Part shown: one piece after another, positions 8,702 to 18,300 of the stretch
Position numbering within the stretch: position 1 is the stretch's first letter
How the letters are laid out: the number at the start of each line of letters is the position of its first letter
DNA from: Melioribacter sp051488685
GTDB taxonomy: Bacteria; Bacteroidota; Ignavibacteria; Ignavibacteriales; Melioribacteraceae
Reading direction: 5' to 3'
DNA: 64,000 nucleotides
NCBI RefSeq assembly: GCF_051488685.1
Contig: NZ_JBPSEH010000009.1
Location: forward strand, 66,662 to 130,661
Program-made: the position numbers and the translations under genes
The notes under the pieces: model-generated
Database searches by the model: none
What the model saw: only the letters and a program-made list of their open reading frames with translations
Told to the model about the DNA's origin: nothing

Positions 8702-10005
8702 ATGTCGATAGTCAAGTATTTCAACTTCGATCAACTCCACACAAATTATCGTAATGAAATAATAGGAGGACTTACAACTTTTGTAACTATGGCTTACATA
8801 GTTATCGTAAATCCTAAAATTCTTGAAGCAGCTGGAATACCGTTCGGCCCTTCAATGGTGGCAACAGTTTTGACTTCATTTTTCGGTACTTTATTATGGG
8901 TGTCTATGCCAGACGTCCATTCGCAATTGCTCCATATATGGGTGAAAATGCATTTATAGCTTATACTGTAGTGAAAGTACTCGGCTATAGCTGGCAAACA
9001 GCATTGGGTGCAATCTTTATCAGCGGTGTTTTGTTTACCATTCTGACATTAACAAAAATGAGAAGCTGGCTTGCAAATGAAATCCCCGAATCACTAAAAA
9101 TTTCCTTCGCTGTGGGTATAGGTCTGTTTTTAACTTTTATTGGACTTAACGATACTGGTATTGTAAGTCTTGGAGTGCCAGAAGCTCCGGTAAAAGTAGG
9201 TAATTTATCGGATATAAAAATTCTACTGGCGGTGCTGGGTTTTATTATTATTGCTGCATTGATGATTAAAAAGGTGCATGGTGCAATAATTATAGGCATA
9301 TTGAGCGTTACAGTCCTCGGATTTTTATTGGGCGCTGCACCTCTGCCAAATAAAATCATTGATATGCCACCTTCAATCGAACCGGTATTTCTAAAAATCG
9401 ATTGGGTAGGAGCTCTTACGTGGGGATTTATCGCAGTGATACTCGTTATATTTATAACAGATTTAATCGATACTCTGGGAACTTTACTTGGACTGGCCTA
9501 TAAAGCCGAGATGCTGGACGAAAATGGGAATTTACCAGACATCGAGAAACCGATGCTATGCGATGCATTATCGACAGTTGTAGCTTCTTTACTCGGTACT
9601 ACTACAGCCGGAGTTTATATTGAATCGGCAGCAGGAATTGAAGCAGGAGGACGTTCCGGTTTTTCTGCAGTTATAACGGCGCTCCTATTTTTGGGTACAT
9701 TATTCCTTTCACCTTTCTTTACATCAATTCCTCCGTTTGCATACGGCGCCGCTTTGATCATTGTAGGATTTCTTATGATGTCGCCAATTAAAAATATCAA
9801 TTTTGGAAATCTCTCGGAAGCAATTCCGGCGTTCGTAACGATCGTAATGATGTGCTTCACCTATAATCTCGGCGTTGGAATGACGGCTGGTTTTGTAATC
9901 TACCCGCTTACGATGACTCTTGGTGGAAATTTCAAGAAGATCTCAACTGGTATGTGGATCTTATTCGTATTCTCTCTTTTGTTCTACATTTTTTATCCAT
10001 ATTGA
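8702..10005 (+). pseudogene. NCS2-family purine permease, split by a frameshift
   Basis: The first frame (8702 to about 8895) encodes the N terminus of an AzgA/PbuG-like hypoxanthine-guanine permease up to SFFGTLL. Protein homology then continues one frame over from ATG 8896 as MGVYARRPFAIAPYMGENAF and runs to 10005. A single missing base near 8895 (TTATTATGGG instead of TTATTAATGGG) explains the break. The second part contains the signature GVYIESAAGIEAGGRSGFSAV and about ten membrane segments. Restored, it would be about 435 residues, the normal family length. It is either a recent inactivation or a sequencing error; nothing suggests a programmed shift. The neighbouring DinB gene is also broken, which favours real decay. 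Confidence 0.85.
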
Positions 10006-10040
10006 TAAGTACAAATAATTTCTAACAATTTTCGGTAGGA

Positions 10041-10546
10041 GATAATATCTATAGTGTAATAAACGACTTTTTCAAAGACTGAAAATAGGAAACGAAAGCA
10101 ACAATTAAAGATTTTTACGACTAAGTGATGAAAGTCTTAACAAGAAATTTCATGACGATATAAGGTCTAGTGGAAGAATTGTATGGCATATGGTACTAAC
10201 TATCGTTGAAATGGCTCAATTAATGGAACTAAACGTCAGAGCAATTGGAAAGGATGCTTAATTGCTGTCAAATGTTCATGAGTAAATCGATAAGTTCAAG
10301 AAAGTAGCATCTGGACTTTATAACGAAATTGAGAAACAGTGGACTGACGAGACGTTACTTCGCGAAGACATTCTATACGGAGAAACCTGGAAACGAGGCA
10401 AAAGTCTTTCTGTAATGATGGCTCATCATATTCATCATCTTGGACAGTTAACGGTTTTTATGAGACTTGCGAGACTGAAAGTCCCTGGCGTATACGGCCT
10501 TGCTAAAGAAGAATGGGTTGTTTATGGTATGGAGCCGCAGGAGTAG
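10041..10546 (+). pseudogene. DinB/YfiT-like four-helix-bundle protein, degraded
   Basis: The C-terminal half is clear: KQWTDETLLREDILYGETWK, then MAHHIHHLGQLTVFMRLA and KVPGVYGLAKEEW, ending at TAG 10544-10546. That is the metal-binding HxxxH region of DinB-like proteins. Upstream in this frame are stops at 10259-10261 and 10283-10285, and the frame changes near 10110-10124. Further upstream the homology resumes as DFFKD-stop-K-stop-ETKATIK. The stops at 10080 and 10086 fall where family members have Trp, fitting G-to-A changes of TGG. No start codon remains, though a GGAG site near 10038 survives. In related organisms these proteins act as putative metal-dependent thiol-linked hydrolases or transferases. 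Confidence 0.82.
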
Positions 10547-10581
10547 TTAACTGATTGATTGATGTGTCGTGTAATTTTGAA

Positions 10582-10977
10582 TCACTTCCATGGCCAGATT
10601 ACGCATGTGTCAATTTCAGGAAAGATAACGTAATCGGCTTTCCCTTTCATAACAAGTGTGTCAGCTTCGGGAAGTTTCAAATACGATTTTGCTGTAACCA
10701 GTGTTTTGCCTGTAACAGATACATCGTCTACAATCAAAATTTTTTTGCCCTCTAAATTTTTATTTATCTCAGATAATATTTTCGGTGTTTCGTAAATAGG
10801 TTGATTGTTATTGTCTCTAAAGTTGATCTTTAATGTAATCAATTCAGCATTCAACTTATAAGCAATTAAAGAGGCTGGTACAACGCCCCCTTCTCGAATA
10901 CCGACGACGGTATCATAAGCCGGAAGTTTGAACAATTTTATTCTCTCAGAGATTTCACTGAAACTAAGTTCTCTCAT
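10582..10977 (-). CDS. phosphoribosyltransferase-domain protein
   Basis: 131 residues, a small type I phosphoribosyltransferase. The PRPP-binding signature ILIVDDVSVTGKT is complete, and an upstream loop VVGIREGGVVPASLIAYKL matches the pyrophosphate-binding region. The short chain lacks a large hood, so the base it accepts cannot be named; hypoxanthine/guanine or xanthine are the usual candidates. It ends the two-gene minus-strand unit started by the ECF-S-like gene 10 bases upstream. The nearby broken purine permease makes a role in base salvage plausible, but that is inference from context. Confidence 0.78.
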   Translation of the reverse strand: MRELSFSEISERIKLFKLPAYDTVVGIREGGVVPASLIAYKLNAELITLKINFRDNNNQPIYETPKILSEINKNLEGKKILIVDDVSVTGKTLVTAKSYLKLPEADTLVMKGKADYVIFPEIDTCVIWPWK

Positions 10978-10987
10978 CGAGATTTTC

Positions 10988-11518
10988 TTAAGCCTCTTTT
11001 CTTTTAATCAAAATAATATTCAGTATTGTAAGCATAACTATTCCTGGAATCGCTGTAGAAAATGAATTAAATAAATAACCGTTACTTAATTGCAGTCCAG
11101 AAATATTTAAAAATGCAAAGAAATAAACGAACATAACTGATATGAAGTAACTTAATGGTGCAATGACGTATTTAAAACGACTTACATGCTTGAGCAAATA
11201 TGCAGCTGTAACAAATATAACTAACTCGAGAGTGATTAATTGAACAATCTCAAAAGCTGGCTTGCCAGTTATAAGATAATTAGTAACTGGAGCTAAAAGA
11301 GATGCGGCAAATGCTACATGAAATCTGAAATACAATACGGCTATTAACGGTGCATAATAAACTGGGAGAACGTATTTCCCGAGCGGTATTCCATTTATAT
11401 CAGGCAGAAGATGAAAAACTATTGGAAGGATAACAGCCAGGACAAATATAGCAAGAGTTTCTCTAATTTGTAGTTTTTCTGATAATCTTGCAGCTAATAA
11501 TGTACTTGAATTTCCCAT
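10988..11518 (-). CDS. ECF-transporter S-component-like membrane protein
   Basis: 176 residues with five or six hydrophobic segments and little else, the size and layout of a substrate-binding (S) subunit of energy-coupling-factor vitamin transporters. Polar residues cluster between the first two segments. No T or A subunit is encoded nearby, so it would share a general ECF module. It is 10 bases upstream of the phosphoribosyltransferase gene and probably co-transcribed, which hints that the imported molecule may be a base or its precursor. The family call rests on topology and general similarity and is moderate. Confidence 0.5.
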   Translation of the reverse strand: MGNSSTLLAARLSEKLQIRETLAIFVLAVILPIVFHLLPDINGIPLGKYVLPVYYAPLIAVLYFRFHVAFAASLLAPVTNYLITGKPAFEIVQLITLELVIFVTAAYLLKHVSRFKYVIAPLSYFISVMFVYFFAFLNISGLQLSNGYLFNSFSTAIPGIVMLTILNIILIKRKEA

Positions 11519-11665
11519 GAGTGGTTTCCCCCTTTTTTAAAAATTACTGCAAATATAAGCGATTCTTATAAATATGCCAAAAAAACTGCTTAATTTTTGT
11601 TCATCAATAGAAGAAGAGTCCCAGTTATTAATCTTGATTTTTTTTATATTAAATAAAAAAAATGT

Positions 11666-12559
11666 GTGAATATTGTAGACATGCATTTATGGGATAAAAA
11701 ATGCGAAAGAATGTTCTTTAAAAAGTTTCTTTTAGAGCATTCTCCAGATGAACTTTTTTACTATACAAAAGATAATCATTATTATGCATATTGGCCTAAA
11801 TCATATAAAGGAAGGAAGTATACACTGCAATCGAGAAATGCTTTCATCGGTGATTATACAGAAAAGTTTGTTCATGATTTGTTAAGTGAATATGCAAGAA
11901 GTATTAATTGTTACGCAGTAAGAAAGGTCATATGTAAAGAAATTGAACTCAGTAAAGATTCTCCTGCAGATGTTGCTATTTGTAAAGAAAATAAACAAGA
12001 ACAGAAGCCAGAGGATATTAAAATAATAATAGAAGTAAAAATGTCATTAGTTTGGAATTGGAAATTAACTACATCACAAAAAATTAGATATGTAGGCGAT
12101 TACACTACACATAAAGGTACTCCGAGCTTTTTAAGATCAGATACAATGCTTAAAGCTATCGGAAAAGCAATTAACATTAGAATTTCTTCAAATAAAGCGA
12201 ATTATATACCAATAATCATTATTGGTAATACACCGATAACTGAAACGTACAGGACTAAAGTTGATAATCTTCGTGAATATGGAATTGTGCAAGGTTTTTG
12301 GTCTATTAACCCATCTCCTTTGGATAACAATGGAGAGAATATTAAAGATACCATTAAAAAAGGATTTATTAGGATAGATAATTATGATGAATTAGTTGAA
12401 AATATTAATAGATTATTAAGTGAAGATAGAAAATTTTTTTCTGGCATGAAATCAAACAGGGAGTTGGGACGTTTAATCGAGAGTGCTAATAAAGAAGTTG
12501 ATATCGAGAAAAAAGCCGAGCGATTTTTAGAATTACTAAGAGAGAGTCATGAGTCCTAA
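11666..12559 (+). CDS. type II restriction endonuclease, PD-(D/E)xK type
   Basis: About 297 residues from GTG 11666; ATG 11681 in the same frame is an equally good start. The fold-defining residues of a PD-(D/E)xK nuclease are visible: Glu66 in a helix (DYTEKFVHDLL), Asp102 in SPADVAIC, and Glu123-x-Lys125 in IIIEVKMS. It overlaps the start of the DNA methyltransferase gene by 11 bases, the usual arrangement of a type II pair. The chain is rich in Lys, Ile and Asn, and the DNA is more AT-rich than most neighbours, which suggests horizontal transfer. The recognition sequence cannot be derived. No controller protein gene is present. Confidence 0.72.
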   Translation: MNIVDMHLWDKKCERMFFKKFLLEHSPDELFYYTKDNHYYAYWPKSYKGRKYTLQSRNAFIGDYTEKFVHDLLSEYARSINCYAVRKVICKEIELSKDSPADVAICKENKQEQKPEDIKIIIEVKMSLVWNWKLTTSQKIRYVGDYTTHKGTPSFLRSDTMLKAIGKAINIRISSNKANYIPIIIIGNTPITETYRTKVDNLREYGIVQGFWSINPSPLDNNGENIKDTIKKGFIRIDNYDELVENINRLLSEDRKFFSGMKSNRELGRLIESANKEVDIEKKAERFLELLRESHES

Positions 12560-13454
12560 TAATAGAAGAAACGGTACTAAAACAAGTTCATTTGGTACTC
12601 CAGGTAAAATCAATCATGATTCATCGCAATTTTACAATTCTAAGTTATACGATGGTATTAATAAAGAACAAAAAGTAAAGTATATTGAGAATAGTATTCC
12701 ACAAAATGTTTTAGACAGGCATTTTTGCCATAGCAGTGAGAGTATGCATGAATTACCTGACAATTCTGTACATTTAATGATAACATCTCCTCCATATAAT
12801 GCTACTAAAGAGTATGATGAAAACTTAAGTTTAGATGAATATCTTACCTTATTGAGAAGAGTATGGAAGGAAACTTACAGAGTGCTTGTTCCTGGTGGTA
12901 GAGCATGTATCAATATTGCTAATCTTGGTAGAAAACCATACATACCGTTGCACAGCTATATAATTAAAGATATGCTGGAAATAGGATACTTGATGCGTGG
13001 AGAAATTATCTGGAATAAAAGTTCAAGTGCCAGTCCTTCGACAGCTTGGGGAAGTTGGTTATCCGCTGCTAATCCTGTATTGAGAGATATTCATGAATAT
13101 ATATTAGTATTTAGTAAAGGTACTTTTTCGTTGAAAAGCAACGGCAAAGAAAGTACAATAACTAAAGAAGAATTTCTGGAATGGACAAAAAGTGTCTGGA
13201 CGTTCCCTGCGGTATCTGCCAGAATAATTGGTCATCCAGCTCCTTTCCCCGAAGAATTACCTGAAAGATTGATAAAAATGTATTCATTTAAGAATGACGT
13301 TATTTTAGATCCATTTCTAGGAAGTGGAACAACAAGCCTTGCAGCTCTTAAAAACAATCGTCATTATATTGGCTATGATACCGACAGAAAATACATTGAA
13401 CTGGCAAATCGAAGGATCAGTGAATATAAAAATCAGATGAAATTGTTCGACTAA
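12549..13454 (+). CDS. type II DNA methyltransferase, beta class (N4-cytosine or N6-adenine)
   Basis: 301 residues. Catalytic motif IV is TSPPYN (79-84) and the AdoMet-binding motif I is DPFLGSGTT (254-262), so the motifs are in the beta order with the target-recognition region between them. A TSPPY form of motif IV is most often seen in N4-cytosine enzymes, but N6-adenine enzymes with this motif exist. The ATG lies inside the end of the restriction endonuclease gene, an overlap that couples their synthesis. It protects the host from the partner nuclease. The next gene is convergent and starts three bases after the stop. Confidence 0.9.
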   Translation: MSPNNRRNGTKTSSFGTPGKINHDSSQFYNSKLYDGINKEQKVKYIENSIPQNVLDRHFCHSSESMHELPDNSVHLMITSPPYNATKEYDENLSLDEYLTLLRRVWKETYRVLVPGGRACINIANLGRKPYIPLHSYIIKDMLEIGYLMRGEIIWNKSSSASPSTAWGSWLSAANPVLRDIHEYILVFSKGTFSLKSNGKESTITKEEFLEWTKSVWTFPAVSARIIGHPAPFPEELPERLIKMYSFKNDVILDPFLGSGTTSLAALKNNRHYIGYDTDRKYIELANRRISEYKNQMKLFD

Positions 13455-13457
13455 CAT

Positions 13458-13919
13458 TTAATAAAACACAACTGAATAGTCGACAAGTTTCTTCTCTTTG
13501 TAAACGAATTTTGCGCTGAAGAATTTTTCCTGAAAAAGCCACGGTATGAAAATTTTATCTCCCTCCCATAAATTCAATTTGCCGAATTCTTCATATGGAA
13601 TCCACTCTAAATTACCTTCTGATGAATTAATCAGATTGCCATTGAATTTACTTGCTGTATAGACAAATACATACCAATCTTTTTCACCGTCGAACAAAGG
13701 AAATGTTATAAAACCTCTTAATCTGGGATTAGTAATGATTAATCCCGACTCTTCTCTAACTTCTCTAATAACACACTCTTCGGGAGTTTCACCTGCCTCG
13801 AACTTCCCGCCGAGGCCATTCCATTTCCCTTCATGCATATCGTTTTCTTTTTTGACGCGATGCATCATCAATATTTTATTGTTCTCAATAACGTAACAAA
13901 GAGTTGCAAGCTGCATCAA
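13458..13919 (-). CDS. Nudix hydrolase, MutT/8-oxo-dGTPase-like
   Basis: 153 residues. The Nudix box is complete, beginning at GGKFEAGE and ending at REVREESGL (G-x5-E-x7-R-E-x2-E-E-x-G). The N-terminal MQLATLCYVIENNKILMMHR and the downstream NLEWIPYEEF are typical of the MTH1/MutT-like 8-oxo-dGTP diphosphatase group, which clears oxidised nucleotides. Substrate range in this group is broad, so the exact nucleotide is uncertain. It is in a minus-strand series with the four-helix-bundle gene 13 bases upstream and hldD before it. Confidence 0.85.
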   Translation of the reverse strand: MMQLATLCYVIENNKILMMHRVKKENDMHEGKWNGLGGKFEAGETPEECVIREVREESGLIITNPRLRGFITFPLFDGEKDWYVFVYTASKFNGNLINSSEGNLEWIPYEEFGKLNLWEGDKIFIPWLFQEKFFSAKFVYKEKKLVDYSVVFY

Positions 13920-13932
13920 TTATTTCTTCCTT

Positions 13933-14283
13933 TTATTTTTTAATCGAATCTGCTAAAATTTTGGAAATATCGTCGAGCTCGTCGAGGAACCATTTCACTT
14001 TTTCTGGTTTGGCGCGTTTGCTGTCTCTAACGAGTGCTAACCATAATTTACATTCATTGGCATATTTAAGAGAGGCAATTGTATGGATATTAATTTCCTT
14101 TGTTGTAGTAGCGGCGCTGGCTTCGATATAACTACTTATAACGCTTGTGCCGCTGCCAAAGAGTTCGTCTCCAATTCTCTGGGAAACATTGTCTTTCGGT
14201 AGCTGATCGATAAATTCAATCAGTTTTAATGTAAAAAAGTAGAGACGCTTTCTAAATTCACCTCTCGATGGCTCTTTTACCAA
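13933..14283 (-). CDS. four-helix-bundle protein of the 23S rRNA intervening-sequence type
   Basis: 116 residues, all predicted helical. The order FTLKLIEFIDQLP, IGDELFGSGTSVISSYIEASAA and LKYANECKLWLALVRDS matches the small four-helix-bundle family first noticed as ORFs inside 23S rRNA intervening sequences and now common as free-standing genes. The family is thought to form pentameric bundles; its function is unknown. Here it is between hldD and the Nudix gene with no rRNA nearby. Confidence 0.85.
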   Translation of the reverse strand: MVKEPSRGEFRKRLYFFTLKLIEFIDQLPKDNVSQRIGDELFGSGTSVISSYIEASAATTTKEINIHTIASLKYANECKLWLALVRDSKRAKPEKVKWFLDELDDISKILADSIKK

Positions 14284-14299
14284 TTTTTACTCCGTTAAA

Positions 14300-15274
14300 T
14301 TATAAAGCGAGATATTCTTTTTTCATTAAGTAATTTTGAACGTAGTCACTTACGCCTTCTTCCAGACTCATGATTTTATTTTTGTAACCGGCGGCGCGTA
14401 TCTTATCGAGATTTGCCTCCGTAAAATATTGGTATTTGTCTTTGATCTCCTCGGGCATATCGATAAATTCAATATTAACTGGTTTGTCGAGGGCTTTGAA
14501 TATTGCTGTTACAAGTTCAATCCATGTTTGTGCTTTTCCTGTGCCTATGTTATATATTCCATTTTTGTCTTTATGCTCAATGAAAAATAGAGTCATATCC
14601 ACAGCATCTTTAACATAAACGAAGTCTCTCTTTTGTTCACCATCTTTATAGTTCGGATGATAAGATTTGAATAACTTAACTTTTCCTTCTGATTTTATTT
14701 GTTGAAATGCTTTGTGAACTACGCTTCTCATATCGCCTTTATGATATTCGTTTGGTCCGTATACATTGAAATATTTCAATCCGACTACTTTATTGAGTAA
14801 ACCATTCCTTTTGACCCAGAGGTCAAAGAGATGTTTTGAATATCCGTACATGTTCAAGGGTCTCAAATCTTCCAGATGGGATTCGTCGTCGTCGTAACCT
14901 TTTGAACCATCCCCATATGTGGCTGCTGAAGATGCATAGATAAAACGAGCGTTGTTTCTAAGAGCATATTTTGCCAATTCCTGAGAGTAATGTACATTGT
15001 TGTCCATCAGATAGTCGGCGTCTTTCTCCGTTGTTGAAGAACAAGCGCCGAGATGAATAATTGTTTCCGTATCGAAGGGGAGACTGTCGTTGATGATATA
15101 ACTAATGAAATCTTCTTTGTGATAGAAATCTTCAAATGAAAGTCCGTTTAAGTTTTTCCATTTGCTATCTGTGCCGAGTTCGTCGACGATAATAATATCG
15201 TCTCTTCCTAATTGATTTAGTTTCCAGACAACAGCGCTGCCTATAAAGCCCGCGCCACCAGTTACAACTATCAT
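14300..15274 (-). CDS. hldD: ADP-L-glycero-D-manno-heptose 6-epimerase
   Basis: 324-residue extended short-chain dehydrogenase. It starts with the NAD(P)-binding TGGAGFIGSAVVWKLN, has the catalytic Tyr-x3-Lys in MYGYSKHLFDLW, and family-specific segments such as FKSYHPNYKDGEQKRDFVYVKD and KYQYFTEANLDKIRAAGY. The enzyme inverts C6 of ADP-heptose, the last step in making the heptose donor for lipopolysaccharide inner core, in the cytoplasm. No other heptose genes are adjacent. The gene is divergent from metH across a 120-base gap. Confidence 0.92.
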   Translation of the reverse strand: MIVVTGGAGFIGSAVVWKLNQLGRDDIIIVDELGTDSKWKNLNGLSFEDFYHKEDFISYIINDSLPFDTETIIHLGACSSTTEKDADYLMDNNVHYSQELAKYALRNNARFIYASSAATYGDGSKGYDDDESHLEDLRPLNMYGYSKHLFDLWVKRNGLLNKVVGLKYFNVYGPNEYHKGDMRSVVHKAFQQIKSEGKVKLFKSYHPNYKDGEQKRDFVYVKDAVDMTLFFIEHKDKNGIYNIGTGKAQTWIELVTAIFKALDKPVNIEFIDMPEEIKDKYQYFTEANLDKIRAAGYKNKIMSLEEGVSDYVQNYLMKKEYLAL

Positions 15275-15394
15275 ATTCTTCCCATTTATTTATTATATTT
15301 TGAAATAAAATTAATTATACTAAACAATAAATAAAATAAAAGCTGACATCAAAACTAAGAATTTTTCTGTTCATATTATCACGGACATAATATT

Positions 15395-18300
15395 ATGAAT
15401 AAATTTAACTTATTAAAAGAAATATTAACGCAGCGTATAATGATACTCGACGGCGCAATGGGAACAATGATTCAGCGCCATAAATTGAGTGAGGAGGATT
15501 TTAGAGGCGAAAAATTCCGTGACCATAAATCGCCTTTGAAGGGCAATAACGATATACTGGTTATAACTCAGCCGGAAATAATAAAGTCGATTCACTATCA
15601 ATATCTCGATGCGGGTGCTGACATTATTGAAACCAACACTTTTAATTCTACTTCGATTTCTCAAGCTGACTACGGCACGGAAAGTTTCGTTTATGAATTA
15701 AATTATCGAGCGGCTATGATTGCAAGAGAAGTGGCCGACGACTTCACAGCAAGAACCCCTTCCAAACCGAGATTTGTTGCTGGCGCTCTGGGACCAACAA
15801 ATAAAACCCTTTCCATTTCACCCGATGTAAACGATCCGGGTTTTCGTGCAATCACATTTGATGATATGAAAGTCGCTTATAAAGAACAAGCAAAGGGATT
15901 GATCGACGGTGGAGTCGATATTCTTTTGCTCGAGACGGTCTTCGATACTCTGAACGCAAAAGCTGCACTATTTGGAATTATGGAGCTTTTCGAAGAAATG
16001 GGTGTGGAATTGCCGATAATGATTTCCGGTACAATTATCGATATGAGTGGAAGAACTTTGTCCGGGCAAACTACGGAAGCATTCTGGATTTCGATTTCGC
16101 ACACAAAAAATTTACTTAGTGTTGGATTAAACTGCTCACTCGGTCCTGCTCAAATGCGTCCCTTCATTTCTGAGTTATCCGAAATTGCCGACGTTTTTGT
16201 AAGTCTTTATCCAAATGCGGGTTTGCCAAATGAATTCGGTGGATACGACGAATCGCCAGAAGCAATGCTGAAAATCTTAGAAGAGTACGCAGCCGAAGGA
16301 TTTTTAAACATAGTGGGCGGATGTTGTGGCACTACTCCAGAACATATAAAATCATTTGCAACGATCGCCGAACGGTATCAACCACGAAAAATACCCAGAG
16401 TGGAACCCTTTCTTCGCTTAAGTGGTCTGGAACCGCTAATATTCAGACCCGATACAAATTTTGTCAATATTGGTGAAAGAACAAATGTTGCCGGCTCTAA
16501 AAAATTTGCACGTTTAATAAAAGAAGGAAAATATGAAGAGGCATTATCGGTAGCCAGAGAACAGGTGGAAAACGGTGCACAGATTATCGACGTGAATATG
16601 GACGAGGCGATGATCAATTCTGAAGAAGCAATGACTAAGTTTTTGAATTTAATCTCTTCAGAGCCGGATATAGCACGCGTGCCCATTATGGTCGACTCCT
16701 CTAAATGGAGCGTTATTGAAGCAGGGCTCAAATGCTTGCAGGGGAAAGGTATTATCAATTCGATTTCGCTCAAGGAAGGCGAGGATAAATTTAAAGAGCA
16801 AGCAAAAAAAATTATGAAATACGGTGCCGCCGTTGTTGTTATGGCTTTCGACGAAGAAGGTCAGGCAGATACATACGAAAGGAAAATAGCTATTTGCAAA
16901 AGGGCTTATGATATATTGACCAAAGAAGTAGGATTCCCACCACAGGATATTATACTTGACCCGAATATTTTTGCAATTGCTACGGGAATTGAAGAACACA
17001 ATCAATATGCACTGGCGTATATTGAAGCCGTAAGGTGGATTAAAAATAACCTGCCACTGGCTAAAGTGAGCGGAGGAGTTAGCAATGTTTCGTTTTCATT
17101 CCGCGGCAATGATATGGTAAGAGAAGCTATGCACTCGGTTTTCCTTTATCACGCTATTGAAGCCGGTATGGACATGGGAATAGTTAACGCAGGACAGCTT
17201 GCAGTTTATGAAGAAATTGAACCTCAGTTGCTTAAGCTCGTCGAAGACGTCGTGTTGAACAGAAGACCCGATGCTACTGAAAGGTTAATCGAGTATGCAA
17301 ACAGTATCGATAAAACCAGGCAAAAAGAAGTTAAAGACGAACAGTGGCGAAAGGAATCTGTAGAAGAAAGATTGAAGCACTCCTTAATCAAAGGGATTGT
17401 CGATTATATTGAAGAAGATATAAATGAAGCACTGAAAATTTATAAAAATCCTCTTTCTATTATCGAAGGCCCTTTGATGGAAGGGATGAGCGTTGTAGGC
17501 GATCTTTTCGGTGCGGGCAAGATGTTCTTACCTCAGGTGGTAAAAAGCGCAAGGGTGATGAAAAAAGCTGTTGCAGTTTTAATCCCTTATATCGAAGCCG
17601 ACAAAAAAAATACTGATTCGAGCAAATCGGGCACGATATTGCTCGCCACAGTAAAAGGAGACGTTCACGACATCGGCAAAAATATAGTTGGCGTTGTTCT
17701 CGGCTGTAATAATTTCAAGATAATCGACCTCGGCGTAATGGTACCGGCAGATAAAATTATTCAAACTGCAATCGATCAAAATGTAGATATAATTGGACTG
17801 AGCGGATTGATTACACCTTCACTTGACGAAATGGTGCATGTTGCAAAAGAAATGGAAAGAAGAAAGATGAGGTTACCACTTTTGATAGGAGGAGCTACAA
17901 CATCAAGAATTCATACTGCGGTTAAAATCGATCCCGAGTATAGTGGTTCGGTAATTCATGTGCTCGATGCTTCCAAAAGTGTTCAGGTGGTAAATAATCT
18001 TCTTATGGACAAAAATTACGTCGCTCAAGTAAAAAATGAATATGAAGAATTAAGAAAAAATCACGTTAAAAAAATATCCGAGAAAAACTTTGTTACTCTA
18101 ATAGAAGCCCGCAACAACAAATTTCATTCAGACTGGAAAAGCTACCAGCCGATAAAACCGAATAAGTTGGGACTGACGGTTTATAATGATTATCCGCTTG
18201 AAGAAATTAGCCGCTTTATTGACTGGACACCCTTTTTTCAAGCCTGGGAAATGAAAGGAAAATATCCTGATATTTTAAAGAACGAATCTTATGGCAAAGA

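Noticed and set aside
8880..8960. Programmed frameshift in the NCS2 permease
   Set aside because: No slippery heptamer, stimulatory hairpin or internal Shine-Dalgarno is seen; permeases of this family are not known to be frameshifted.
15275..15394. Cobalamin or SAM riboswitch before metH
   Set aside because: The gap is only 120 bases, shared with a divergent gene, and none of the conserved riboswitch elements is visible.
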